Source: Magicicada septendecula
Taxonomy: Eukaryota; Arthropoda; Insecta; Hemiptera; Cicadidae
Reading direction: 5' to 3'
Assembly (NCBI GenBank): GCA_034769895.1
Contig: CM068367.1
Location: 117,722,573-117,786,572, forward strand
Length of the DNA: 64,000 bases
A program made the position numbers and the translations under genes. Numbering within the stretch: the stretch's first letter is position 1; each line of letters begins with the position of its first letter. Below the pieces are notes generated by a model. That model was not told where the DNA came from. It was given only the letters and a program-made list of their open reading frames with translations, and did not search any database. Below are positions 1-10,049 of the stretch, piece by piece.

Positions 1-20
1 ATAAAGTTATTTAATTATAC

Positions 21-74
21 ATCCATTCACGATCAGCACCAGCAGGTCCATCGGGGCCGCGACCGAAATGTTTT
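21..74. repeat. 54-bp direct repeat, copy 1
   Basis: This stretch, beginning ATCCATTCACGATCAGC and ending CCGAAATGTTTT, is repeated without a mismatch at 699-752. The two copies are in the same orientation, 678 bp apart, and bracket the long GT tract. It is GC-richer than its surroundings. On the minus strand the second copy lies inside a 68-codon reading frame rich in basic residues, so the repeat may be a retrotransposon 3' end, but I do not recognise the family. Confidence 0.85.
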
Positions 75-290
75 TTAAACACTTATTAAAATTTGGTTAC
101 ACAATTTTTGTCACCGAAAAATATTTCACAGCACAATGTATATAAAGTTATTTAAAAAGAAAAGTTAATTACTATAGTGAGTTAGAGTTATAAGTTAGTT
201 GCCCGGTGGTTTCTGCAGAAAGTTTCTGAATAGACTTCTAATGAACACAGAAATTGATGTAATTAAAAATTCAGTTTTGCTGACCACGTG

Positions 291-456
<166 letters not shown>

Positions 457-698
457 TGTTTCACAATTATTATTATTTACGAATACAAGCCTGTGTTTAT
501 ATTTAACGCAACTGTATTGTGTAAACCACCAGCTAGGTAATAGAATTTTTGTATGATTCTTGCCCTATGTATAATTGTTGCGCAGCAATTTTCTTTTTCT
601 TTAATATATAAATGAGCAAGACGTTGATGGCATGAAATAACTAAATAAAATTGAAGAAATAAATCGTCGGGTTATTAATTGTTGCTTTTAAATTATAT

Positions 699-752
699 AT
701 CCATTCACGATCAGCACCAGCAGGTCCATCGGGGCCGCGACCGAAATGTTTT
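699..752. repeat. 54-bp direct repeat, copy 2
   Basis: Identical to 21-74. It is followed by sequence (to about 847) that differs from the sequence following copy 1, so the duplication is limited to this block plus an AT-rich upstream stretch that is only loosely similar. Confidence 0.85.
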
Positions 753-847
753 GGTTTTTTGGCCTCAGGCACGTTGTTCACGGCTAACTTCATCCTGTTA
801 ACTTTCCGTTTCCGTTGCATGGTGCGCGCGCATTTCGTTACATACAA

Positions 848-2109
848 AAACTTTCACCCTCAACGCGCCTAAAGAAGTATAACTTCAAAAAAATAGTTGT
901 TTTCTAAGTAATTTTAATTACCAGAAAATACTCGGAAAAAGAATATGAATGATTACAGAAAATATTATTAGTTGACTGATTTAGGAAATTACGTTAGCTT
1001 TATGAGAAGTCTCTTACATAACCATAAATAATATGAAACAGAACCCCAAATTTAGAGTGTAATAGACATTTTCCTTGCTCCGTTTTCAGCAAGCAACTTA
1101 ATCCACGCTCATAATCAAGTTTCATTGTCAGGTCAGACTCAGTAGCAAGAACAACAATGTGGCTGAGGCGATCCTGTGTTTGGATGGCTCTTAAGTAGTT
1201 GATGCTTCGAATTAGATCTGAGAATGACTCTTCAAATCAACAGTTGGAAACTGGTGTAATTAAATTTTATAAGTTATGTTTAAGTCCGGATAAACACTTA
1301 AAATGTTTAGTTTCTTTAATATCTTGTAGAAGTGTGAAGGCAATTAAATAAATTTTTTCACTTTCTTGGATTAAATGGAAACTCTTGAAATGAAAGCACT
1401 CACATACAACTGATGACTCATCAAGACCCGACCTGTGGACTCAAAGAAATAGACAGGCCTAAGTCAGTGTGAATAATTCATTTGTGAATAATAAATTTTG
1501 AGGTCAATTACGAAAACTACTGTCGCGAAACTAGAAAAATATGATACAGTTAAAGTACAAAAAAGAACAAACAATCGCTTCCACTATAACACGCTTTTCC
1601 TGCTCTCTTGTTAACAGTGTAACGCATATGTTTTCCCTTTTCCAGCGACAAAAATTCTCACTTGTCGCGAAAGACTGAAATTTCACAACCATGGTCGATA
1701 TATCGTATTTTTCTAACCTCCAACTTGTATCCCCCTAAATCTGCCGCCCTTTTTGCCCCACCCCCTTAAATACAGGCCTCCGACTCCTATGTACTACAAG
1801 TAAATATGGCGAGGAGTTGATGACCATGATGACGATGACGGCGATGGTAATTGTTGGTGAGTCACTGCCTTCGCACATTTGGTTACTTACAGGTTGGTAT
1901 AAAAGTTAACATGACAGCGCATGATGAAAATTTGAGTGGATACTTTTTGTGGACGCAGTAAAAGGTTTAAGTACGACAAAAATGTATCAACATTTTTTTT
2001 AATAATCCCCCTCATTTAGCTGAAATAATAAACGTTCTGTCCACTGATACGATAACGCGAATTAATTCCTTGAGATTTAGATATCGCTGCTAGCTGGTAA
2101 ACCAGTGGA
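848..2109. other. No recognisable gene
   Basis: AT-rich sequence with frequent stops in all frames. I see no domain, terminal inverted repeat or RNA structure here that I can support. Confidence 0.5.
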
Positions 2110-2155
2110 ATATACATATACATACATACATACATACATATATATATATATATAT
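2110..2155. repeat. (CATA)n/(TA)n microsatellite
   Basis: A CATA run passes into a TA run. A similar TA-to-CACA tract lies at 2497-2541. Confidence 0.9.
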
Positions 2156-2210
2156 TACATTTAATATTTATACATAAATTTACCTCAAGATGTTATTTTT
2201 CTATTTGGAA

Positions 2211-2244
2211 CATGTTTCGGGTACTATCTTGTACCCATCCTCAG
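2211..2244 (-). ncRNA. Hammerhead-like core (Penelope-like terminal fragment)
   Basis: Read on the minus strand, the block is CTGAGGA (2244-2238), one T, the 6-bp stem GGGTAC/GTACCC closed by AAGATA, then GAAA followed by C. This is the order of the hammerhead catalytic core: CUGANGA, stem II, GAAA. Penelope-like retroelements are known to carry hammerhead motifs in their terminal repeats. Stems I and III are not clear here, so this is a candidate core and not a proven ribozyme. Four related loci lie at 4021, 4646, 8874 and 20154. Confidence 0.5.
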
Positions 2245-2496
2245 CCTTCCGGTTTTTTTGTCTGGTGAAGTACATATGTGTTGTTGGACGACTATTATTA
2301 TTGTGGCTTCCTGTTGGCTTCTGGTATTTCAAGTTGGTTTTATTGTGTGTGATTGTGGTGTGTTTTTTGTGTATTTTCAATGTTGAGTGCTTTGAATATT
2401 GTGTCATGTTTTGTATTGATTTGTATTTGTTCAGGTATTAGTTTGTTTTCTGTTTTATGTTTGTATATTTGTAAATTTGTAGCAGAAAGTGATTGA

Positions 2497-2497
2497 A

Positions 2498-2528
<31 letters not shown>

Positions 2529-2541
2529 CACACGCACACAC
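2497..2541. repeat. (TA)n/(CA)n microsatellite
   Basis: A TA run of about 24 bp followed by a CACA/CGCACA tract. Confidence 0.9.
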
Positions 2542-2599
2542 TTTAACGTTGTCACTTGTATTTTAACTTGAAAGTAATTAATTGTTTGCATTATTTGTT

Positions 2600-3800
2600 A
2601 CTGACAGCTTTTTTGTTTCCGAAATTCATAATTTTATAATTAAATTATTATATTCAGCAAATTATATTCAACCTATTTAAAATTTTTATAATGGTGCAAG
2701 TTATAATAAATAGTCTAAGTATTAGTCTTTATTGAATTTTTATAAATTACAGCAATTAAATAACTGTATTTATTATATTAGAATAGCAACTTGACATGAC
2801 CGTCTGAAGACGTTAAAAAGTTACGTTTTGTAAGAAACGAGTTTTGTTTCAGTCACATCAGTTTTACTGTTCAGTTACAGCCGCATGAAGTTTATAAAAT
2901 GGGTTAATCAATTTACTCATAGTACAGTATAGTAATAGTATACCTGCATTTTGTAAAGTAAATTTCGGCAAAGTGAACTCGCGACAAACGGACGATCACC
3001 GTGGAATTCGCTTTTGTCCCGGTAAGTTGAGAGTACTCACAATAGCCAATCGAGAAAAACAACGACTGTCCAATTCAGAAGAAGTATCTGACAGTACTTT
3101 CATTTACTTGAAACTTAAGGAAAGGCAGATTTTTATTTGGAAAATTTCAAGAGTATCCATACAGTAGAGGTTTTAGAAAATTTAAATCATTCGGGCCAAA
3201 AATATAGTTTTGGAAATATTATATTGAAATTTTCTGAACTGAAATCTACTTGAGAACAATTTTATTACTGAGGATCATCACCACTGAAATATAAGAAACG
3301 GGTTGAATCCGGGAAATAAGACATCTGTTTAGACCGACTGTTTTATTTGTTGAAACAAACTTACCCATAAGTAACCGTTCCGAGTAATTAAAACTGAAAA
3401 GTCGCCCTACCCCCAATAATGTTCGTTGCCTCGATTACTTTAGAATTGCATAGACGCACGGACGCAACGATCCAGTCATTACATAAGGATCGTTATATTT
3501 CAAGCCGCCTAAAGTAACTCTGTGTAAAACATAATCTACCATATGAAACCTAACTCTTCTTATCACTACACTCAGAACATATCAGGACGTAACCAAGTTA
3601 GTGAGTGAACTTGCATCTGTTTTTAACCTTAATTAGTTATATTTCAGATGTTTGACAAAAATAATAACAGTGAAAACTACGTAGTTAAACAATTTTGCCA
3701 CAGCTGCATTATGACTAAAATAACTGAGTTAGTTTAGTTGAGAGGAAAATTTAATTTTTTTAAATCTTTTGTTTTAAAAAAGTAAAAACATGAAGTTTTT
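2600..3800. other. No recognisable gene
   Basis: AT-rich sequence. A 64-codon frame at 2973-3167 has no recognisable domain and is compatible with chance. Confidence 0.5.
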
Positions 3801-4020
3801 GTCTATAGCTTACAAGGCCGGTATCAACATTTCCAAAATTCAAAATTATTTCTAAATACCGGTTTGTTAGGCCGTGGTCGGTAGCTATGAATTCTTTACA
3901 GCGCCGGCAACGTTCCGTATCCCCCCCCCCCGGCATTGCTTTTACCTAAAACATGTGTAGGGTATCGTTCGGCAAAGATCTGCCGCTACAGTTTTTGTAC
4001 ATTGTGTTGTTTTTTGCGGC

Positions 4021-4053
4021 CTGAAGAAGATCCCCGAAGGGGGATACAAAACG
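4021..4053 (+). ncRNA. Degenerate hammerhead-like core A
   Basis: CTGAAGA (a valid CUGANGA match, since position 7 of the core is variable) is followed by a stem of ATCCCC/GGGGAT type closed by GAA. The expected GAAA is replaced by an AAAA-containing stretch, so catalysis would probably be lost. Confidence 0.35.
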
Positions 4054-4062
4054 CTACTGACG

Positions 4063-4455
4063 ATGTCGAGAAATCATAGCAACAGATCACGGCCTAACAG
4101 CCCAGTATTTAGTAATAATTTTAGAAACATGAAAGACACAATTCAGAGTTTAGGTATTGGCTACAAGGAACCCAAACTCTCGAATCATATAAAGCTGAAA
4201 TATGTCCAAAGGGTAGGGCACGTACTGGGAATTCCGGAAGACAGAGTCCCCAAAAAAAGTGTATTGGGGCTAACCAGGAGGAAAACGGCCATTGAGAAAT
4301 CAGAAAACGAAGGGGGAGGATGTGTGGTTGTCAAGAAAATTATAAATGCTAGACTTTGGGTGAGAAAGAGGCATTGAACCGGGATGCTTGAAAGATGTCA
4401 ATTGAGGCCATGGTTCGATATGGGCTGTAGCGCCGTCGGAAGAAGAAGAAGACTA
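4063..4455 (+). pseudogene. LINE 3' tail (RT C-terminal region)
   Basis: A 104-codon frame contains VQRVGHVLGIPEDRVPKK, matching the usual W-GHV-RM-EDR-PKK tail found after the RT domain in many insect LINEs. It is followed by a broken Arg/Lys-rich stretch, and the DNA ends GCGCCGTCGGAAGAAGAAGA, a typical trinucleotide tail of such elements. The first 30 or so codons overlap Penelope-like sequence, so the ATG at 4063 is not a native start. RT and endonuclease are absent: this is a 5'-truncated dead copy. Confidence 0.6.
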
Positions 4456-4645
4456 AATGTATAATAGGGCAATGTTGTCACATCCAAAACATTTAATCTT
4501 CCTCCTATCCCTTCTGTTAGACAAAAGATTTTTAATTGTGGATTAACAGTCATCTTATCAAAATGATTAAAAACGGGGCTGTTATGAAAAGGTTAGCCCA
4601 AAAAGGTGTCGGGTATCGTTTCACAAGTCTGTCGCGTTTTGTGTC

Positions 4646-4676
4646 CTGAAGAAGATCACGAGTGTGAGATCTGAAA
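4646..4676 (+). ncRNA. Hammerhead-like core B
   Basis: CTGAAGA (4646-4652) is followed by a perfect AGATC/GATCT stem with additional AC/GT pairing across a two-base bulge and a GAGT loop, then GAAA (4673-4676) and CG. All core positions of the CUGANGA..GAAA pattern are present. Downstream CGT..ACG pairing followed by ATC could form a short stem III, but the pair next to the cleavage triplet would be mismatched. It is the best plus-strand candidate in the first 5 kb. Confidence 0.45.
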
Positions 4677-4799
4677 CGTTGCCGACGATCTCGCTGTTAT
4701 ATAGCAACCGACTACGGCCTACCAGCCCGGTTTTCAATCACTTTGGTAATATTGATACCGGCCGTGTGAGCTTATAACAAAAATTAACAACGATGTATT

Positions 4800-5340
4800 C
4801 AGTAGTTTTTTAACTATCTGCCAAATATCAACATTTATAAAACATTAAGTCTCTCGCCCAATAAAACCACAGCACTAACATGGATAACAACTTCGTAACT
4901 TGGTCCGAGTTCCTTAGTAATTCTAATACATTGTTGTTAAATTAACAGTGACAATATTGGTCGCAATGTAATTACAGAGGATTAACTACACGGTGTTAAA
5001 CATCCATCCGCCCGTCGCCATTATTGTGTTCAACTATCACTGTTATGTTACAAAAGCGATTACTGTGTGATTACACCATGCCTTCCAGACACTGTCTTCT
5101 ATATACGCAGATATTGCCAAGGGAAAGAGAAAGAGAGTGAGTAGGGGGAGAAGGAGAGAAACGAAGGAAGCCAGTTTTTGACAAGTTTGTGTGTATTTAT
5201 ATATTAAACAATAAATATTTATTTTAAATTAAATTTACTTTTTTCTTACAAATTATTTATTTATTTTCAGAGCATATATGTGTTTCAAACTCTTTATACT
5301 ATTTGTAAATCTTGACACGTATCAAGTATATCACTTTTAA
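4800..5340. other. No recognisable gene
   Basis: AT-rich sequence with a short GA-rich patch at about 5120-5165. Nothing coding is recognised. Confidence 0.5.
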
Positions 5341-5343
5341 CAT

Positions 5344-5490
5344 TCTTCTTCTTCTTCTTCTTCTTCTTCTTCTTCTTCTCCTCCTCCTCCTCCTCCTCCT
5401 CCTCCTCCTCCTCCTCCTCCTCCTCCTCCTTCCTCTCCTCCTCCTCCACCTCCTCCTTCTTCTTCTTCTTCTTCTTCTTCTTCTTCTTCC
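5344..5490. repeat. (TTC)n/(TCC)n polypyrimidine tract, about 147 bp
   Basis: Blocks of TTC, then TCC, then TTC, almost wholly pyrimidine on the plus strand. Long Leu and Arg runs in the open frames here are artefacts. Such homopurine/homopyrimidine mirror tracts can form triplex (H-DNA). LINE tails elsewhere in the window end in GAA or GAT triplets, so the tract may have grown from such a tail. Confidence 0.95.
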
Positions 5491-5499
5491 TTTACAGCA

Positions 5500-5895
5500 A
5501 ATAAGTGATTCGCTTATTCCGGTGATGAGGAAAACAAGGAAAAAGACTGGCATAAAATTGTATAAAGTAATGATTGTGCCTGTGTTGTACGGTTTTGAAA
5601 CTTGGATTCCGGTGAAGAAACATCTGAGCAGGATACAGGCATTGGAGATGAGATTCTTGCGATCTGTTAAAAGCTGAACGCAAACAGACAGACTCCACAA
5701 TGAAGACATACGCAAAGAGTTGGAAACTTTTAATATCCAAGATCGTATTGCAGAGAACAAAGAGATACGAATTGCTCATATGAATAGTATGCCAGATAGC
5801 AGATTGCCTAAGGAAGTTTGGCAATACAAACCTATTGGACAAAGAAGTATGTCTATAAAACGTTGATGAAGTGGATGTATTTCCTTTGGGACCAG
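5500..5895 (+). pseudogene. LINE RT C-terminal fragment
   Basis: Contains KLYKVMIVPVLYGFETW and MRFLRSV, the conserved segment just after the RT fingers/palm in many insect LINEs. After a stop, a second segment shows RLHNEDIRKELETFNIQDRI and SRLPKEVWQYKPIGQRS. A stop and a lost GRPRKRW block show it is dead. The same family is present in minus orientation at 44885-45235, where even the GTGGATGTAT..TTTTGGGACC 3' sequence is recognisable. Confidence 0.75.
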
Positions 5896-5899
5896 ATCA

Positions 5900-6780
5900 C
5901 TTTTAATAATTCGCTATTATTACTCAAGACCAACTACCGGACCCATACCTTGACTACCTCGAGCGATCTTATCAGATATGCTGCAGTAAAGCCCAGAAAC
6001 AAAAACTCGGAGCTACGCAAGTAGCCCTCCCAGTTTTGATGGCTTTACGTTATCATTACGAAGGTGACGAGCATAAAATATGTTATACGTGAATAGTCAA
6101 CAAAAGAACACTAACCCCTTGAGATAGATCAAAACACCCGGGACCGGTCGGCCCAAGGCCTAGAAAAATATTTTGTATACAATATTTTCTAGACTCTTAA
6201 CGGGTACGATCAAACTTTTTGAAAACATAAATATATTATTTCTAAAAAGCAACTCGAAAAGGATTCTATTCCCAATTCCCAATTCTTCTCGTATCACTTT
6301 GTACAGATATTAAAAACTTTTTGAAAGTTGCACTCACTGGGCCATTATTTTGGGTACTCGTTTCTTCAATTTTCCATTCAAACTTGAAGTGCTTAGTCAG
6401 CGACCGCAACAAACCTTTCTGTCTTAATTCCAGATTCATTTAACAAGTTTTTATAAAGGTTGTTTTAGCTAACATTTATAATCCAATTTAATTTTTTTGA
6501 AGTTTTGTTCACACGTTTATGGCGCAATGAAAATTTTTGTCGGCTGAAATTCAAAATCTCACCACTAGACATTCTTAGAAATATATATATTTTTTGTATG
6601 TTTGTTGGAATCAGTTAAGAATTGAATGTTTAAGGAATTTTGAAAAAAAAATTCCAAAACGTATTCTAGTCCTTAGACATGACTTTTCTTATGCAGGGGA
6701 AGTATAACTTATATCGATAAAAAATAGAGCCGTTTAACTACATATTTGTAACTATAGGAAGACTATTAAAGTAGAATGTC
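5900..6780. other. No recognisable gene
   Basis: AT-rich sequence with short random frames only. Confidence 0.5.
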
Positions 6781-7141
6781 AGACGACATTACAGTTTTAT
6801 AAAATGATTGCAGTTGCATGCTGCCTTTACGGTAGTGAGACACGGACGTTGTAAGCAATAAATACAGGGTGGTCGAATGAGGTTTCTAAGATCTGTACTT
6901 GGAATACCTCGGAGAGACCGGCTAAGGAATGATAACATAAGGAACGTCTACGGAACGTACTACCTGAGTGACAGGATGAAGCAGTACAGACGGGGTTGGA
7001 CAGACCATGTGCAGGACAAACTACAAAAGCTACTGATGTTTTATCTTCCCGGAGGAAACCGCAACATCGGAAGATAAAGGAAAAGGTGATCAGATCAGTG
7101 AGTGCGCAAAGGACCGTAAGGTCCAATGCTGAAGAAGAAGA
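6781..7141 (+). pseudogene. LINE RT C-terminal fragment
   Basis: Starts with TLQFYKMIAVACCLYGSET, then a frameshift, then MRFLRSVLGIPRRDRLRNDN and a WTDHVQDKL-like segment. The DNA ends AATGCTGAAGAAGAAGAA. It is a member of the same RT-tail family as 5500-5895 and 19276-19975. Only the last part of the element is present and it holds stops and frameshifts. Confidence 0.7.
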
Positions 7142-7399
7142 ACTGTTTTTCTAGACTGCTGTGCTCAGGTATTCCGCAGAAACTGTAAACCGTCGCCCAT
7201 AGATTCGCGATGTCGGGCATACCCGCGCGGCTCGTCAGATTGGCAAATGCGGACAGTTGGAGCTGTCCCGCCGAGGTGTTATTCGGGAGAGTAAGAAGTC
7301 ACTTTAGTAATGTGTGAGAAAACTTTCGCATTCCATGTCGTTTTTTGCCGAATAGCTTCATATTGAACACAAGCGAGTTGTCTACAATTCTCGCCATTC

Positions 7400-7560
7400 C
7401 TTGCATCTCAGTCTTCAATTGTTTTCCCGTCCATCCAATCCTCGTGATCAGTTCTCCACTCATCACTACACCATCAACTTCGTCCCTCCACGATCTTTTA
7501 GTCCTTCTTCTCTTTCTCCTTCGTTTCGAAGTCCAGAATTAAACAGACCATCTCTCTACT
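7400..7560 (-). pseudogene. Possible LINE tail fragment
   Basis: On the minus strand the stretch translates to an Arg/Lys-rich segment resembling RRRTKRSWRDEVDG, like the basic GRPRKRW..D tail of LINE ORF2. It is short and unsupported by an RT motif, so chance similarity is possible. Confidence 0.25.
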
Positions 7561-7569
7561 GTCATACGA

Positions 7570-8790
7570 TGCAAGAGCTCAATATTTTAACTTCTATGGC
7601 ATCCATAATATCAAATTTGAATTCCAATTTCACCTTTTATGGCATCGTTACGCCATTAAACATATTCTTCATTAAGAAAGTCTTCTTAAGGCTTGAGGGC
7701 CCAACGTACACGGCCACCCATGGAGGTGGCATCACCGGCATACAAATGCAGACCTTACGGTATATAAAGTCGAACCTACAGTTGCTGAACTCGCCGCTTA
7801 CTCAACTAATCAGCCTTGTGATAGCCCGAAACGGCATTTAACTCTTCGCGAATTTCACACGTTGTGAGCCACGGCGATGTTTTGGGGAGCGACGGCAATT
7901 CATCTTCTAAAAAGCTTGCGCTACAAGTTTCACTTTGATGGAAGACTTTTCTCCTGTACACATTTAAAGTCACCTCGACACAGTAGTGACGTATGAATAC
8001 AGTTTATCAGTGAGCTGCTGAAAGAAGCGCTGCCGCTGTTATTTATTGATTTTTTTTTTAATTCCGTGTGTATACAGGTGTTTCAATCTTGACGTGCTTG
8101 CGTTAGCTTTATATTAAACAAACAAACCGCAGATTACGTACACATATTTTACCAGGCTATCCACGTATTAGATCCAGTGTGTGTTTTTGTTATATTTAAC
8201 TCACACTGCCGTCACAATTCCTAACACCTAGACAGCTGTCGGCGTATATCTGACTGCAAAATACGTAAGTGTACAATGCGACAGTATCTGTCAAACTGCA
8301 TGAAAACAGCAATAGAGTAAGAATCAGAGACGGCGTCAGACAGATTGATAGTTTTTCTCCAAATCTGTTTATCGCTGTTCTTGGATACGCCTTCGAACCG
8401 CTCGACTGAGAAAAATTGCTATTGACGGGAGGTAACATAGCCCATACTTGTTTCGCGGATGATATGCTTTCAAAACTGACGATTTAACACAGTCTGTGAG
8501 AAACTTAGTCTCAACCAGAACTTTTTGTCGAATTTAATATCGAGTGACCATCTAACTATCCTGGATCATGAAGTAGGCCTACAGTTACCAGAAAAACATG
8601 GTTGTCTGTATCACGAAGTCAAGATCGTCTGTGTAATCGACTTCTGAAATTCGAAGAAGGTCAACTTTGGCTTGAGCAGGGTGTGGAGGCTTTGACAGAT
8701 ATATTCAAGAGACAAAGGCCAATAACTTTTAACAGAACGCTACTTTGACAGTATGTGCTCTCCAAATTAACATTAGAAACTGCAATACTA
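7570..8790. other. No recognisable gene
   Basis: Mixed-composition sequence with short open frames (such as 8196-8438 minus) that match no family I recognise. Confidence 0.45.
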
Positions 8791-8798
8791 ACTCAGTT

Positions 8799-8951
8799 GG
8801 AAACATTATCAGCCGGGCTGTTACGCCGTGGTCTAGATATTATGCTGACAGAAAAGTCACTGTCATTACTCATCATCGGAGGCCACCTTCGATGGTGAGG
8901 TCGAAACGTCTGCCTGCAAAAAATCTAGACCACGGCCTAATAATGTTTCCA
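8799..8951. mobile_element. Fold-back with degenerate hammerhead-like hairpin (locus C)
   Basis: GGAAACATTAT..CGCCGTGGTCTAGAT (8799-8840) is mirrored by ATCTAGACCACGGCCTAATAATG (8920-8947). Between them lies a stem GGCCACC/GGTGAGGTC with the same two-base GA bulge as locus B, followed by GAAACG (8903-8908). The upstream half-core reads CATCGGA and not CTGANGA, so the core is damaged. An ACACCGGCCGTGAAAGC block downstream matches the outer sequence of the 3806-4795 fragments, tying it to the same family. Confidence 0.5.
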
Positions 8952-8989
8952 CCTATGTGACACCGGCCGTGAAAGCATTAGGAACTCTG

Positions 8990-9650
8990 TGCGGTAAAGC
9001 GATGGCGTCTAAACCCGAAGTGAGACGTACTAGTGGAGTCAGTGTAGCTCAAAAACATGCATTATTTGGAAATAAATGTGTATAGCTTGTATTTGTTCAA
9101 AACCTTTTGATTTAGTTTATAAATGCCCTCAGGTAAAATGTTCCCCAATTAGTTTTGGTTGGAAATTGTTTGTTAATTATTTAAACGGATGTTTAAAAAA
9201 AAATTGATTTTTTTTAAACAAATTTAAAAATCTTAGCGAATTATAAACATTTTTTTTTCCAAAATTTGTACATACATGTTTTTGATGTTGCTGAACCCGA
9301 ATTTGATGTCAAAAATGGAAAATTCAAAATGGGTGATCCAATATGGCCGACCTTTTAGACAAATATCCTTGTAAAGAATCTTAAGCAAGGGAAATTTACA
9401 GATATTTCATCAGAAATTATTAGAAAGTAATTGAGGTGACTTTACAAAAATAATTTTATACCAAAAATTAAAAATGGTGGATCCAATATGGCCGACTTTT
9501 TATACAAGTACAATTACTTTTATATAATTTAATAAATTTTAAAAATTGTAATGAAAGGAAAGATGAGAATTTATGTTAAACAAAAGAAAATATTTATTTT
9601 GGAACATGAATAATATACATAATAATAATATACAAATAATATATAAAATT
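8990..9650. other. Gene-free stretch with a short repeated motif
   Basis: A block containing GATCCAATATGGCCGAC occurs at about 9331-9350 and 9477-9497 in the same orientation, each preceded by AAAATGG-type sequence. No coding signal is seen. Confidence 0.5.
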
Positions 9651-9834
9651 ATTATTGCAAAATCTACATTGAATCCCCTATACGGGGAAAATCTGTACTA
9701 GGTATCGGAAACATAAAGAACAATGGTGATCTGACAAGCAGGACGGGTACCAAGGATGTAATAAAACATATAGAATTGGCATTGAATGTCACCAGAATAC
9801 GAAATAATCGCTGAACGTGTGAGATAATTGAATC

Positions 9835-10040
9835 AAGGATTGATAAGAGTAGCAGAGGAAGGCTACCAACGCTCTGAACAGGTGATATTAAAAGAATCAC
9901 CACCAACTGGCTTTAAACAGTACAAAATCTATACGAATGAAAAATCTTAGGGCAGGTCACTGTCCAACAGTTGAACGATACAACAGAAACGCTCTGCAGG
10001 GTAGATAGGAGAACTCCACAGCTGTGAAGAAAGCAGCCTA
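9835..10040 (+). pseudogene. LINE C-terminal tail
   Basis: The plus-strand translation shows SSRGRLPTL-TGDIKRITTNW, then a degenerate ILGQVTVQQL. This matches the RGRP-RWTDDIKR-..-YVQQW tail common at the end of insect LINE ORF2. It is heavily broken by stops, with no RT domain nearby. Confidence 0.5.
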
Positions 10041-10049
10041 GCTAAAAGT

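Larger units (their letters stand above)
3806..4795. mobile_element. Penelope-like terminal fragments in inverted arrangement
   Basis: The left arm (about 3806-3940) is an inverted, diverged copy of the right arm (about 4640-4795). Both contain GGCCGGTATCAA-type sequence, then a CCGG..TAGGCCGTGGTCGG-type block, then GGCAACGTT next to the ribozyme-like stem. Two direct copies of the GGGTATCGTT..CTGAAGAAGATC block (about 3958-4110 and 4610-4740) also sit inside. A LINE tail lies between them. The hammerhead-like hairpins suggest Penelope-like elements. No Penelope RT or GIY-YIG domain is present, so only ends survive. Confidence 0.5.

Noticed and set aside
2793-2845. CTGAAGA..GAAACG spacing at 2796-2840 as a hammerhead core
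   Set aside because: The sequence between does not fold into a stem II.
5299-5760. 153-codon Arg-rich and 121-codon Leu-rich frames
   Set aside because: Created by the TTC/TCC tract fused by chance to LINE antisense or sense sequence.
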